Below are positions 16,632 through 25,126 of a DNA stretch of 64,000 nt, piece after piece. A program made the translations under genes and the position numbers. Source of the stretch: Halobacillus aidingensis. Its GTDB lineage: Bacteria; Bacillota; Bacilli; Bacillales; Halobacillaceae. The first letter of the stretch is position 1. Every line of letters starts with the position of its first letter. The stretch is taken from positions 1 through 64,000 of the forward strand of contig NZ_FNIZ01000012.1 in NCBI RefSeq assembly GCF_900104185.1. Reading direction: 5' to 3'. The notes beneath the pieces were generated by a model that saw only the letters and a program-made list of their open reading frames with translations, was not told where the DNA came from and made no database searches.

Positions 16632-17084
16632 TCACGTCGCTTTTATGTAAACTTTTATGGACTCACCAGATATGCCAAAGGCTTCCCCTTCCTGTTTCCA
16701 TCCATACTTTTCATAGTATCCTTCAAGGTCTGTAGCCAGATGCAGATCATCGTAACCTATCCTGCTCGCTTCCTCAATCGCATGGCTGAGCAACTGTTTC
16801 CCAATCTTTCGCCCTCGATGATCCGGATGAACATAAAGGCACGCAAGCCATGGGCAAAGATCCTGGCGACTGTTCATATCATTTCTGAGCAGAGCATACG
16901 TGCCGATGATTTCGTCCTCATTCAACAGGATATAAAACAATGGGAGCTCCTCTTCGTTTTTCAATGATTGACGGATGCAGTCTTCATACAGCTTGAAGTT
17001 ATCCTCACTCCCCCACTGTTCCCAAAAAACGTCGATGGCAAGGTCAATCAAATCGGACCTCTCTTGCAAGCGTATGATTTTCAT
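16632..17084 (-). CDS. GNAT family N-acetyltransferase
   Basis: A 150-residue GNAT fold protein. The acetyl-CoA binding motif A is LYVHPDHRGRKIGKQLL (about 88-104), and the C-terminal YYEKYGWKQ is the usual family end motif. It transfers an acetyl group from acetyl-CoA to an unknown amine. ATG 17084 follows AGGAGGGGG and overlaps the stop of the 77-residue membrane gene by 4 bp, so the two are coupled. Confidence 0.9.
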   Translation of the reverse strand: MKIIRLQERSDLIDLAIDVFWEQWGSEDNFKLYEDCIRQSLKNEEELPLFYILLNEDEIIGTYALLRNDMNSRQDLCPWLACLYVHPDHRGRKIGKQLLSHAIEEASRIGYDDLHLATDLEGYYEKYGWKQEGEAFGISGESIKVYIKAT

Positions 17085-17314
17085 TCCTTTATCCCCCTCC
17101 TTTGACCAAATTTATCTGTTAGGAAAATAGCCATAATGATAGGCAGAACCACCGTAAGCGCAGGCATGGCTTTTACAAAAAATGAAGGGTCTTCCCCGCC
17201 ATTTACGATCCACGGATCAGCGTCATGAAGAGAGGTCAGAACCAAACCTGTTCCCCAAGAAACGAGCCCATAGCTTAGAATCAACGTAAAAATGAACACG
17301 ATAGATTTCTTCAC
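17081..17314 (-). CDS. 77-residue membrane protein with two helices
   Basis: Starts at GTG 17314 behind GAGGTGATTTT. Helix 1 spans about 5-27, an outside loop (HDADPWIVNGGEDPSFF) follows, and helix 2 spans about 48-68, ending in a basic tail TDKFGQRRG. No known family is recognised. It overlaps the GNAT gene by 4 bp, which implies co-transcription but says little about function. Confidence 0.7.
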   Translation of the reverse strand: MKKSIVFIFTLILSYGLVSWGTGLVLTSLHDADPWIVNGGEDPSFFVKAMPALTVVLPIIMAIFLTDKFGQRRGIKE

Positions 17315-17423
17315 AAAATCACCTCTGTCTTTTATACGAAGACAATAGTCTCAAGTTTCAAACTTTCGTTTCATAGATGTCATCCCCGGGGATAAGGGTT
17401 ACAAATAGGAAGGAGTTGGAAAA

Positions 17424-17705
17424 ATGAAAAATTGGTTAATGGTACTGGGTATGGCCACTGTATTCACTTTAGCCGGCTGTGGTGGAGAGGACGGCGGGGA
17501 CATGGAAGAAGATCAGAACGAAAACCAGGAAGAAATGGAAGACACAGAGGAGAATTCGAATGATACAGAGAGTGATATGAGTGAAGATGGTACAGAATCC
17601 GAGGATAACATGGGTGAAGAAGATGGAGGTACAGAAGGAGATAGTTCCACAGATACCGAAGGCAATGGTCAAGATGATGATGCCATGGATGATGAAGAAC
17701 AATAA
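17424..17705 (+). CDS. 93-residue extremely acidic lipoprotein
   Basis: A lipoprotein signal peptide with lipobox LAGC (Cys19) is followed by ~74 residues made almost only of Glu, Asp, Ser, Thr, Gly and Asn. It should be anchored outside the membrane as an unstructured polyanion; binding of cations in a saline habitat is one possible role, but this is inference. AAGGAG lies before the ATG. A shorter relative (17806) follows 100 bp later, suggesting a tandem duplication. Confidence 0.8.
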   Translation: MKNWLMVLGMATVFTLAGCGGEDGGDMEEDQNENQEEMEDTEENSNDTESDMSEDGTESEDNMGEEDGGTEGDSSTDTEGNGQDDDAMDDEEQ

Positions 17706-17805
17706 CAGCTGATTTCATTACCATAAAATTACACTAGATTCACTTCCCCTTAACAAAGGACGGGTATCTTTTATACGTAACTCACTTTGGAAAGGGGACT
17801 TTTAT

Positions 17806-17952
17806 ATGTTGAAGAAATGGGTGTTAGCGTTAGGTTTGGTATCTGTTTTGACCCTTGCTGCTTGTGGTGGAGAAGAAGACGGTGAAATGGAAGAAGAACA
17901 GACAGAAGAGCAGGAACAAAGTGACACAGAGAGCGAAGACAGCGCAGAATAA
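17806..17952 (+). CDS. 48-residue acidic lipoprotein, paralogue of its neighbour
   Basis: A short frame with ATG at 17806 behind AAAGGGG. The product MLKKWVLALGLVSVLTLAAC has a lipobox cysteine at 20, then CGGEEDGEMEEEQTEEQ and a Ser/Glu/Asp tail to residue 48. The CGGE(E)DG start after the lipobox matches the 93-residue lipoprotein upstream. It ends 12 bp before a terminator shared with mscL. Confidence 0.75.
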   Translation: MLKKWVLALGLVSVLTLAACGGEEDGEMEEEQTEEQEQSDTESEDSAE

Positions 17953-17963
17953 TACATGAAAGC

Positions 17964-17997
17964 AAAAGGCGGGTCCTCTTTAGGATTCGCCTTTTTT
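17964..17997. terminator. Terminator between the mini-lipoprotein and mscL
   Basis: AAAAGGCGGGTCCT and AGGATTCGCCTTTTTT pair on the plus strand; the stem also has A-rich left flanks and could act in both directions. Confidence 0.85.
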
Positions 17998-18487
17998 ATT
18001 TGATTCGCCATTTCGTCTTCACTTGCTGGCGCGGAGAGGGATTGGTTTCAAGTGAAGATGAACAATTCGGGCAGATGATCGCCTGAGTCGGAATCGGCAT
18101 ACAGCAATAAGGGCACTCCTTTTTCGTCATCCCATGCAAAGGGTGCTGATGAGGCTTTTTCCAGCGGTTGATTTGGCGGACGACGAGAAAAACCGCAAAC
18201 AAGATGATGATAAAACGGACAGAAGCTGTAACGAAAAGACCATAATTGATGGTAGCCGCTCCCGCTTCTTTAGCGGCTGCAAGCGAAGGGTAAACCGATC
18301 CATCCAGACTTAGAAACATATTCTCAAAGTTCATTCTTGTATACAAAACACCCACGGGCGGAAGTAAAATATCAGTCACAAGTGAATCAATAAATCCACT
18401 GAAAGCGGCACCCAGGACCATCCCGACTCCCATATCGACAGCACTTCCACGGACGGTGAACTGTTTGAATTCATGCAACAATCCCAA
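17996..18487 (-). CDS. mscL: Large-conductance mechanosensitive channel MscL with zinc-ribbon tail
   Basis: An osmotic-shock release channel of 163 residues. The N-terminal amphipathic helix and TM1 (HEFKQFTVRGSAVDMGVGMVLGAAFSGFIDSLVTDI begins at about residue 5) are typical, and TM2 (about 85-108, FVTASVRFIIILFAVFLVV) follows a periplasmic loop. After TM2 comes an added zinc ribbon, CPYC and CPNC separated by about 12 residues. TTG 18487 is chosen because GGAGG is nine bases upstream; the frame is open to 18514. In a halophile this channel protects against hypo-osmotic shock. Confidence 0.92.
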   Translation of the reverse strand: MGLLHEFKQFTVRGSAVDMGVGMVLGAAFSGFIDSLVTDILLPPVGVLYTRMNFENMFLSLDGSVYPSLAAAKEAGAATINYGLFVTASVRFIIILFAVFLVVRQINRWKKPHQHPLHGMTKKECPYCCMPIPTQAIICPNCSSSLETNPSPRQQVKTKWRIK

Positions 18488-18560
18488 AACCAAGCTCCTC
18501 CTCTCACCCATCATCCTATGAGCGAAAAGGACAAACTATGATTCAGAACAATGACCTCCA

Positions 18561-18681
18561 TACCTGGCACTACTTTTCCTTTCTTTGGTACCAGGTACAG
18601 TTTTCTTCCTGATGGTACCCGGTACGGATGGGAAACATTGTGTACCGGGGACGTTTATTCAAAAGCTCGGTGCCAGGTACA
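18561..18681. repeat. Five CCnGG-centred palindromes phased at 27-28 bp
   Basis: Units TACCTGGCAC, GGTACCAGGTAC, GGTACCCGGTAC, TGTACCGGGGAC and GGTGCCAGGTAC have centres at 18565, 18593, 18620, 18647 and 18675. Spacers are unrelated. The array lies between the nifS stop (20 bp away) and mscL. Confidence 0.8.
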
Positions 18682-18700
18682 TGAAGGTCCTTAAATGCAT

Positions 18701-19816
18701 TTACCGAACCACGGTTGGCTTGCGTAATCCACTCAAAAACAGGGCAAGTTTCTCCACCTGTTCACTGGTCTGATGATGACTGAAAGAAAGACGGATGAAG
18801 GACTTGGCCTCTTCAGCATCATAGCCCATCGCGAGCAATGTACCCGGCGGCTCGTGATTACCTGTACTGCAGGCACTGCCCGTGGAAAAATGAAACCCTC
18901 GTCGATTTCCTTCAAGCATGGCCCATTGTCCTTCTATTTCAGGTAAAAGCAGACCAATAATCGGCACAGCACTCGCTTTGTCTCCGATCAGATTCCACTC
19001 TCCGGCTTTCAGAAACGTTTGTTTCAGTTCCAGAATCTTCGACTCGACACTTTTCCTTTCTTTCACCATTTTCTCAGCGGCAACCGTAAATCCCGCAATA
19101 CCCGGTGTGTTGACGGTCCCCGCTCTGACTCCCCCTTCATGCGTGCCTCCCGGAGTTTTTGGTGGAAACGAAAGTGACGGCCGAATATAAACCGCTCCTA
19201 CTCCCTTCGGTCCGTAAAGTTTGTGTGCACTGACCGAGAGACTATCGACGTAAGTAGCCACTTCCTCCACTGGCATTTTCCCAAAGGACTGGACACAATC
19301 ACTGTGAAAAAGAATGCCGTGCGCGTGGCAAAGTTCAGAGAGATGCCGAATTGGCTGTACTGATCCGATATCGGGGTTCACGTGCTGGATTGCCATGAGG
19401 ACAGTATCTTCTTGAATTGCTCTTTCAATATCTTCCACATTGATGATTCCTGCTTCATTCAGAGGCACCCTTGTCACCTTATAACCTTCTTTCTCGTATC
19501 TGCGAATAAGGTTCCGCACAGAAGAATGCTCAGCCTCCGTAGTAATGATGTGCTCCCCTTTCCCCGCTCTCAAAAGACCATCGATCGCAAGTTCATTACT
19601 TTCCGTGCCTCCGCTTGTAAAATAAACCCCTTCCTGTTCGACCCCCATCAGTCCTGCCATTGTATTACGGCAATGTTCAAGCAATTGATGAGCCTTTGTT
19701 CCAGGATCATGTAAGCTTTTCGTGTTGGCAAAATAGTTACGAGTCGCATGGATGTATGCCTCTATCACATCCTCATCCACTGGGCATGTCGCCGCATAAT
19801 CAAAATATCCCCCCAC
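18701..19816 (-). CDS. nifS: NifS-type cysteine desulfurase of NAD synthesis
   Basis: A PLP enzyme of 371 residues that takes sulfur from cysteine, probably to build the [4Fe-4S] cluster of NadA. It has TSGGTESNELAI (PLP-binding), HVNPDIGSVQPI, the PLP lysine in SVSAHKLYGPKG (about 199) and the active-site cysteine in STGSACSTG (about 316). It faces nadBCA across a 97-bp region, the same arrangement as in B. subtilis, although the regulator gene nadR/niaR that follows nifS there is not present here. Start GTG 19816 lies eight bases after GGAG. Confidence 0.92.
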   Translation of the reverse strand: MGGYFDYAATCPVDEDVIEAYIHATRNYFANTKSLHDPGTKAHQLLEHCRNTMAGLMGVEQEGVYFTSGGTESNELAIDGLLRAGKGEHIITTEAEHSSVRNLIRRYEKEGYKVTRVPLNEAGIINVEDIERAIQEDTVLMAIQHVNPDIGSVQPIRHLSELCHAHGILFHSDCVQSFGKMPVEEVATYVDSLSVSAHKLYGPKGVGAVYIRPSLSFPPKTPGGTHEGGVRAGTVNTPGIAGFTVAAEKMVKERKSVESKILELKQTFLKAGEWNLIGDKASAVPIIGLLLPEIEGQWAMLEGNRRGFHFSTGSACSTGNHEPPGTLLAMGYDAEEAKSFIRLSFSHHQTSEQVEKLALFLSGLRKPTVVR

Positions 19817-19876
19817 ATTTCTCTCTCCTTTTTAAACCAAATCTCTTGTCAATAGTTTAACAGTATGTAAATATAA

Positions 19877-19888
19877 GTGTAAATACAC
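19877..19888. promoter_or_regulatory. Candidate NiaR-type operator between nifS and nadB
   Basis: GTGTAAATACAC has 5-bp arms around AA and lies midway between the divergent genes. In B. subtilis the nicotinate-responsive repressor NiaR (YrxA) controls this same divergent pair. Assignment rests on position and the inverted repeat only. Confidence 0.5.
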
Positions 19889-19913
19889 ATGTATAGTTAT
19901 GGAGAGTGAATTC

Positions 19914-21479
19914 ATGATACGCACCGCAGATATCATCATCATCGGTAGTGGTGTAGCGGCCTTACAACTCGCCCGACAACTTGCTTCGGGCAAAAATGTG
20001 ATTCTTATCACAAAGTCCTCGCTTGGTCACGGGAATTCTCGTTTAGCTCAAGGTGGAATTGCTGCAGCCATCGGTGACAGCGATCATCCCTTTTATCACT
20101 TTGTCGATTCAGTCATCGCTGGGCGTTCGATGAATAATCATCAAGCCACGCTCATGATGACTAAGGAAGCCCCTCAAATTATCAGGGAACTGGAAACGGA
20201 TGGTTGCGCCTTTGATTATGATGAAAAAGGAAAACTTGCTCTTGGAAAAGAAGGCGCCCATACACAGAACCGCATCATCCACGGGGGTGGAGATCAAACA
20301 GGAAAAGTTCTTATGGATTACTTGACGCAATCCCTCCCCCCGCATGTTGAAATTTTTGAGAACCATTATGTATTTGAATTGATGACAAATGAGGAAGGTC
20401 GCTGTTTTGGAGCAAAAAGCAAGGATGCCTCGGGTATTCATGAATTCCATGCTCCCCATACCGTCCTTGCGACAGGAGGATGTGGACAATTGTTTGCATC
20501 CACATCCAACGATTCTTCTGTAACCGGCGATGGAATGGCACTCGCCTATCAGGCAGGCGCGGAACTTACAGACATGGAATTCATCCAGTTCCATCCCACC
20601 CTATTGTACATACAAGAAAGACCGGTCGGGTTGATCTCTGAAGCGGTGCGCGGTGAAGGTGCGGTTCTTGTTGATAAAAACGGAACGCCAATCATGGAAA
20701 ACGTCCATCCTCTGAGAGACCTCGCCCCGAGGCATGTGGTTTCTCAAACGATTTATCAAAAAAGGAAAAACGGTGAAAACGTCTATTTGGATATAAGAGG
20801 CGTAGACGGATTTCAAAATAGATTCCCTCATATCACAAATCTATGCCTGGAGTACGGTGTGGATATGAATAAAGGACGGATTCCAGTAGCGCCTGGCTGC
20901 CATTTTTCTATGGGTGGAGTGAAGACGGATATGGTCGGAAGGTCAACGGTTGAAGGTTTGTATGCGATCGGAGAAGTCGCTTGTACGGGTGTGCACGGAG
21001 CCAACCGGCTGGCAAGCAACTCACTCCTTGAAGGACTCGTGTATGGAAAAAGGCTGGCCAAACATTTACAAAATGGTTCGGCCCTTTCCTTTCAATCAAA
21101 GGAAACGAGCGAGAAAAGGAATTCCCTCCCTTTCCACCTCCCCGCTAAAACCGACATCCAGGAGCGAATGATGGAAAACGTCGGTATTGTGAGGGATGAA
21201 CAAAATTTGGTTAACCATCTGCAGTGGTTGGAATCGTTCGTGCAACCTTCTGAATGGAGAGAGTATGACTTAAGTATGCTCACATTCGAGCAAATGGAGA
21301 AAATGTTCATGCTGCAAACGTGCTGGTTGATCACCCGATCCGCCCTGGAGCGCGAAGAAAGCCGCGGCGGTCATTACCGCAGCGATTTTCCTGAAGAACA
21401 GTTAGACTGGCAAAACAAACAAATCATCAGACAAAGAATATTAGAAATGAGGGAACCCCATGAATCAGTGGAGACGTAA
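19914..21479 (+). CDS. nadB: L-aspartate oxidase
   Basis: The first enzyme of NAD synthesis from aspartate: it oxidises L-aspartate to iminoaspartate with FAD. The 521-residue protein starts with the FAD dinucleotide motif IIIIGSGVAALQLA, then SRLAQGGIAAA, HGGGDQTGK and the succinate dehydrogenase-like GDGMALAYQAGAELTDMEF and FQ/FHPT region; GVHGANRLASNSLLEGLVYG closes the FAD domain. ATG 19914 is chosen because GGAG is nine bases upstream; an earlier ATG at 19899 precedes that signal. It overlaps nadC by 20 bp. Confidence 0.97.
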   Translation: MIRTADIIIIGSGVAALQLARQLASGKNVILITKSSLGHGNSRLAQGGIAAAIGDSDHPFYHFVDSVIAGRSMNNHQATLMMTKEAPQIIRELETDGCAFDYDEKGKLALGKEGAHTQNRIIHGGGDQTGKVLMDYLTQSLPPHVEIFENHYVFELMTNEEGRCFGAKSKDASGIHEFHAPHTVLATGGCGQLFASTSNDSSVTGDGMALAYQAGAELTDMEFIQFHPTLLYIQERPVGLISEAVRGEGAVLVDKNGTPIMENVHPLRDLAPRHVVSQTIYQKRKNGENVYLDIRGVDGFQNRFPHITNLCLEYGVDMNKGRIPVAPGCHFSMGGVKTDMVGRSTVEGLYAIGEVACTGVHGANRLASNSLLEGLVYGKRLAKHLQNGSALSFQSKETSEKRNSLPFHLPAKTDIQERMMENVGIVRDEQNLVNHLQWLESFVQPSEWREYDLSMLTFEQMEKMFMLQTCWLITRSALEREESRGGHYRSDFPEEQLDWQNKQIIRQRILEMREPHESVET

Positions 21480-22311
21480 ACAACAGTTAGAGGCCTTTTT
21501 CACGGAGGATATTGGTGAGCATGATTACAGTACCGACTTTTTATTCCCGAAAGATCACCATGGCAGACTGACCTTCACATCTAAAGCAGAGGGTGTTTTT
21601 TGCGGAGAAGACGTCATCACTGATGGCTACCAGCTGCTGGACTCTACCATTAAGGTTGAACTCTATATTCATGACGGTGATTGGATGAGTGAAGGAGAAA
21701 TGATCGCCACCATCGATGGCCCTGTAGGTGAGCTATTAAAAGGAGAACGCGTCATCCTCAACCTTATTCAACGCATGAGCGGAATTGCAACGCTGACGAA
21801 AAAAGCCGTTGAAGCCTTAAATGATAAAAACATTAGAATTTGTGACACACGTAAAACCACCCCTGGATTACGCTCTTTTGAAAAGTATGCTGTTCGGACT
21901 GGAGGCGGCTACAACCATCGTTACGGACTTTACGATGCCGTCATGCTGAAGGATAACCATATCGCTTTCTTTGGTTCAGTCTATGAAGCAATCGCCCGAG
22001 CGAAAGCAGCGATTGGTCATACCGTCAAAATTGAAGTGGAAACAGAAACGGAAAGCCAGGTCGTGGAGGCTGTAGAAGCGGGTGCCGATATCATTATGTT
22101 CGATAACCGGACCCCCGCAGAAATCAAACACCTCGCCACATTGGTTCCTTCTTCGATCACAACAGAGGCATCCGGAGGAATCACGCTCGAAACCTTACCT
22201 GATTACCGCGGTCTTGAAATTGACTATATTTCCCTCGGATTTTTGACCCATTCCGCCAGAGCCCTTGATATAAGCGCCCGTGTAGCCACAACAAAGGAGG
22301 AAGTACGATGA
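21460..22311 (+). CDS. nadC: Nicotinate-nucleotide diphosphorylase (carboxylating)
   Basis: Converts quinolinate and PRPP to nicotinate mononucleotide, CO2 and PPi. The 283-residue protein has the N-terminal [13 protein letters not shown] region, [28 protein letters not shown] (phosphate and quinolinate binding, about 128-138), VMLKDNHI and EVETETESQ motifs, and DIIMFDN. Its ATG follows GAGGGAA inside the end of nadB, and the last codons overlap nadA by 4 bp. Confidence 0.97.
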   Translation: MNQWRRKQQLEAFFTEDIGEHDYSTDFLFPKDHHGRLTFTSKAEGVFCGEDVITDGYQLLDSTIKVELYIHDGDWMSEGEMIATIDGPVGELLKGERVILNLIQRMSGIATLTKKAVEALNDKNIRICDTRKTTPGLRSFEKYAVRTGGGYNHRYGLYDAVMLKDNHIAFFGSVYEAIARAKAAIGHTVKIEVETETESQVVEAVEAGADIIMFDNRTPAEIKHLATLVPSSITTEASGGITLETLPDYRGLEIDYISLGFLTHSARALDISARVATTKEEVR

Positions 22312-23408
22312 ACCTTTTTGAAACAATTGAAAAGAATACGCTGCCTGATCAGTATAAGACGATGGAAACGACAGAACTTGAGCAGAAAGTACTTCAGGTA
22401 AAGAGGGAAATGGGAGAGAAACTCTTCTTACCTGGTCACCATTACCAAAAAGATGAAGTCATCCAATTTGCCGATGCACGTGGAGATTCTTTGAAACTCG
22501 CTCAGCTGTCCGCGTCCCAGCATGAAGCGGAAGCCATCGTTTTTTGCGGCGTCCATTTCATGGCAGAGACAGCAGACATACTGACGCGCGAGGACCAGCA
22601 TGTCTACCTTCCTGACATGCGTGCAGGATGTTCGATGGCAGATATGGCGAATATCCAACAGACGGAGAAATCATGGGATCGCCTCATGGAGCTTTTCGAT
22701 GATACCATCCTGCCTCTCACCTATGTGAATTCCACAGCGGCAATCAAAGCTTTCGTAGGAAAGAATGGCGGAGCAACCGTCACTTCTTCGAATGCCGCAG
22801 ATATGCTGAAGTGGGCGTTTTCCCAAAAAGAACGGATTCTTTTCCTTCCCGATCAGCATTTAGGACGGAATACCGCGTACGACCTCGGCATCCCGCTCAA
22901 TCAAATGGCGGTCTGGGACCCGATTGTAGAAGAACTCCTATATGACGGTCCTCTGGAAGCTGTCAAAGTGATTCTATGGAAAGGACACTGCTCCGTTCAT
23001 GAAAACTTCAGGGTCGCCAATGTTGAACAAGTTCGTACGGACCACCCGAACATGAAAATCATTGTCCACCCGGAATGCAGCCGTGAAGTCGTGGAGCTTT
23101 CCGATCTCTCAGGATCAACGAATGCCATCATCCAGGCGATCGAAAACGCTCCGCCTGGAAGTGAATGGGCCATTGGAACCGAAATGAACCTCGTGAACCG
23201 AATCATCCAGGAACATCCAGAGCAGCACATCATTTCGTTGAACCCAAGGATGTGTCCGTGTCTGACGATGAACCGGATCGACCTTCCACACTTAGCCTGG
23301 TCGCTTGAATCATTAGCAGAAGGTCGGCCACAGAACGTGATACGAGTGGAATCTTCCGTTGCTTCTGATGCGCGAAAAGCATTGGACCGGATGTTGGTGC
23401 GGGCGTAA
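22308..23408 (+). CDS. nadA: Quinolinate synthase NadA
   Basis: A [4Fe-4S] enzyme of 366 residues that condenses iminoaspartate and dihydroxyacetone phosphate to quinolinate. [16 protein letters not shown], the cluster cysteines in [10 protein letters not shown] (about 80), HPECSREV (about 258) and [13 protein letters not shown] (about 318-320) are all present, with [12 protein letters not shown] near residue 105. The length and motifs are those of the long Bacillus type. It starts at the ATGA overlap with nadC behind AAAGGAGG and ends the nadBCA operon. No hairpin terminator follows; a phased array does. Confidence 0.97.
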   Translation: MNLFETIEKNTLPDQYKTMETTELEQKVLQVKREMGEKLFLPGHHYQKDEVIQFADARGDSLKLAQLSASQHEAEAIVFCGVHFMAETADILTREDQHVYLPDMRAGCSMADMANIQQTEKSWDRLMELFDDTILPLTYVNSTAAIKAFVGKNGGATVTSSNAADMLKWAFSQKERILFLPDQHLGRNTAYDLGIPLNQMAVWDPIVEELLYDGPLEAVKVILWKGHCSVHENFRVANVEQVRTDHPNMKIIVHPECSREVVELSDLSGSTNAIIQAIENAPPGSEWAIGTEMNLVNRIIQEHPEQHIISLNPRMCPCLTMNRIDLPHLAWSLESLAEGRPQNVIRVESSVASDARKALDRMLVRA

Positions 23409-23417
23409 TAAGGGATG

Positions 23418-23535
23418 AAAGTGCCCTAAGGGACTGGAAAAGTGACTTAACGGTGAGGGAAAGTACCCTATCTTTCTCAAAAGTGACTTAACGCGCAGGT
23501 ATAGTGCCCTGACTCCTGGTGAAAGTGACTTAACG
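23418..23535. repeat. Alternating two-motif array, 21/42-bp phasing
   Basis: Motif A (AAAGTGCCCTAA and variants) starts at 23418, 23460 and about 23501. Motif B (AAAAGTGACTTAACG and variants) starts at 23438, 23479 and 23521. A and B alternate every 20-22 bp, giving three repeats of about 41.5 bp. It begins 10 bp after the nadA stop codon. Confidence 0.85.
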
Positions 23536-23546
23536 TTTTTTACGGA

Positions 23547-23576
23547 GAATACTGCACCCCTTTCTTGAGAATATTA
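23547..23576 (+). promoter_or_regulatory. Sigma-G-like promoter of sspH
   Basis: GAATA (23547-23551), an 18-bp gap and AATATTA (23570-23576) match the forespore sigma-G consensus (GHATR, N18, CATNHTA) except for one base. The start codon lies 24 bp downstream. Confidence 0.65.
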
Positions 23577-23600
23577 CGTTTAAAAGGAGGGGTTGCTGAG

Positions 23601-23783
23601 ATGAACAAAGAACGCGCAAAAGAAATATTCAAATCTGAAGACATGATCCCGGTTATGCACGAAGATCGTGAAATTTACATCGAAGAGGTTATTGAACGTA
23701 ACGAAATGGCGCGTATTCACCCGACGGATCAGCCGAATATCGTGCAAAAAGTTCCGTTATACGAATTGAAAGAGCACGAATAA
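23601..23783 (+). CDS. sspH: H-type small acid-soluble spore protein
   Basis: A 60-residue protein with the SspH pattern: N-terminal MNKERAKEIFKSEDMIPV, the IYIEEV segment, and RIHPTDQP before the end. B. subtilis SspH has 59 residues and is found in the spore core. It indicates that the host makes endospores. ATG 23601 follows AAAGGAGGGG; the frame is open from 23565. Its promoter looks sigma-G dependent, and a terminator follows. Confidence 0.88.
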   Translation: MNKERAKEIFKSEDMIPVMHEDREIYIEEVIERNEMARIHPTDQPNIVQKVPLYELKEHE

Positions 23784-23788
23784 GTTAG

Positions 23789-23822
23789 AAGCCGCACTCA
23801 AAACTGAGGCGGCTTTTCTTTT
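23789..23822 (+). terminator. Terminator of sspH
   Basis: AAGCCGC and GCGGCTT enclose an inner CTCA/TGAG stem and are followed by TTCTTTTT. Confidence 0.88.
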
Positions 23823-23902
23823 TAAGGTATGTACATCCTTCTTCACTTGCACGATAATGGAAATATAAGGGAGTGAAATCACATAATAGGCAGGAGGATT
23901 AT

Positions 23903-24382
23903 ATGAAGAAATTATTGTGGTTGTTGTGCTTACTAATTGTAGCCGCTTGTTCTGAAGGGGAAACAGAAGAACCTTACACGGTTGAAGATGCAAGAGAAGA
24001 TGGACATGTTATTGTTGAACATCAATCGGAGCAATTTGATCAAATAAAAAATGGGGCACTGGGGGTCGAAAATATTAAAGAGATGACCGCTTTCATTAAA
24101 AATGTAGAACAAGGAGCGGAGGACGATCTTGACGTCTCCATCTTCAATCCTGACGGTTCCCATTATCAAAACTCCTTTTCCTACGATGGAGAGGCCATCC
24201 GGTTCGTCAATAATTATGGTGCCTATCCGTCCTCCCCTGCTGGCACATTCAGTTGTGAATACATGACTCGACGCGGGCCTATGGTGTATGTGAGCAACTG
24301 CCAATCAGAGCAAGGGAAAGATTTTTCCACTTTGCTGAGCTTTGTCGCTACCGAAAAAGCGTTCCGAGAAACTGGGAATTAA
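23903..24382 (+). CDS. DUF4362-like lipoprotein
   Basis: A 159-residue secreted lipoprotein, lipobox VAAC with Cys16. The mature part carries the pattern EDGHVIVEHQSEQFDQIKN followed by ENIKEMTAFIKNVEQG and a C-terminal region with two cysteines (FSCEYM, SNCQSE) that may form a disulfide. The first half resembles DUF4362 proteins of Bacillus, whose role is unknown. ATG 23903 follows AGGAGG; the frame is open from 23873. It is a single-gene unit closed by a bidirectional terminator. Confidence 0.75.
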   Translation: MKKLLWLLCLLIVAACSEGETEEPYTVEDAREDGHVIVEHQSEQFDQIKNGALGVENIKEMTAFIKNVEQGAEDDLDVSIFNPDGSHYQNSFSYDGEAIRFVNNYGAYPSSPAGTFSCEYMTRRGPMVYVSNCQSEQGKDFSTLLSFVATEKAFRETGN

Positions 24383-24425
24383 AGAAAACCCGGATCATCT
24401 CATTAGCATGATCCGGGTTTTCTTT
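24383..24425. terminator. Bidirectional terminator
   Basis: AAAGAAAACCCGGATCAT and ATGATCCGGGTTTTCTTT are perfect 18-bp arms around a 9-base loop, between convergent genes. Confidence 0.96.
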
Positions 24426-25038
24426 AATTCTGGATATACTTCTCAAACACATCATCAAAGTCTTTGCGGGTATTCTCTTTGTATTTTTGTGTAAACCAAT
24501 CATAAGCAAAAGCAGCCGCTTCACTGAACTCTTTCGAAATATCATTCTCATGAAACCTGTTGTCATGTATGAGATCCTGGGCCATTCCAATGCTGTCTTT
24601 CGCAAAAGCCGCCTGCCGCTGATTTTCCTCCTGAATTTGAGAGATGGATACTAGGGATTTATACAAGTCCGCAATCGCTTCCCCTTCATCCTTGGCGATG
24701 TCGATGCTCAAATACTGATCGCCGATGTAGAACTTGATTTCTAAGTCCAAATCAATCGTCCCCGCCGTTTCCACCGAGACCTTTCGGATGGGATGCTGAT
24801 AATAGTCATAGCGGTGGATGTTGCGTTTACTGCTTGTCGCTTTTTCACCATCCAGGTGGATGAGCGCACGGTTCGTAAAGCAGTATTCATCACTTTTTGA
24901 TTTAATTAGAAAATGAATTTTCTCCCCGTCTTCCGTCAATACAAAATCATCGGACTGGGCTTTATCAAAGTCTTCTTTTCTGATGATCTTTCCAATGTCA
25001 CTTAATCCTAATGCATCACTTGCCATTTTCTTGAACAT
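24424..25038 (-). CDS. PH domain-containing protein (YvbH-like)
   Basis: A 204-residue soluble protein. Residues about 1-125 form a bacterial PH-like domain (DFVLTEDGEKIHFLIKSKSDEYCFTNRALI and IHRYDYYQHPIRKVSVE), as in B. subtilis YvbH. A helical C-terminal tail rich in charged residues corresponds to the YvbH oligomerisation extension. The role is unknown; PH-like proteins often interact with membranes. AGGAGGT precedes the ATG. Monocistronic, convergent with the DUF4362-like gene. Confidence 0.85.
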   Translation of the reverse strand: MFKKMASDALGLSDIGKIIRKEDFDKAQSDDFVLTEDGEKIHFLIKSKSDEYCFTNRALIHLDGEKATSSKRNIHRYDYYQHPIRKVSVETAGTIDLDLEIKFYIGDQYLSIDIAKDEGEAIADLYKSLVSISQIQEENQRQAAFAKDSIGMAQDLIHDNRFHENDISKEFSEAAAFAYDWFTQKYKENTRKDFDDVFEKYIQN

Positions 25039-25126
25039 GGTTATACCTCCTGTATGATTCTATTCGTTGTTAATTTCTATACAACAACTACAAATCCTTC
25101 TTCTTTATGAAGTCTCAATAAACTAA

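Noticed and set aside
23418-23535. CRISPR array
   Set aside because: Repeats are too short and degenerate, spacers are a few bases, two motifs alternate, and no cas genes are near. The same holds for 44280-44437 and 18561-18681.
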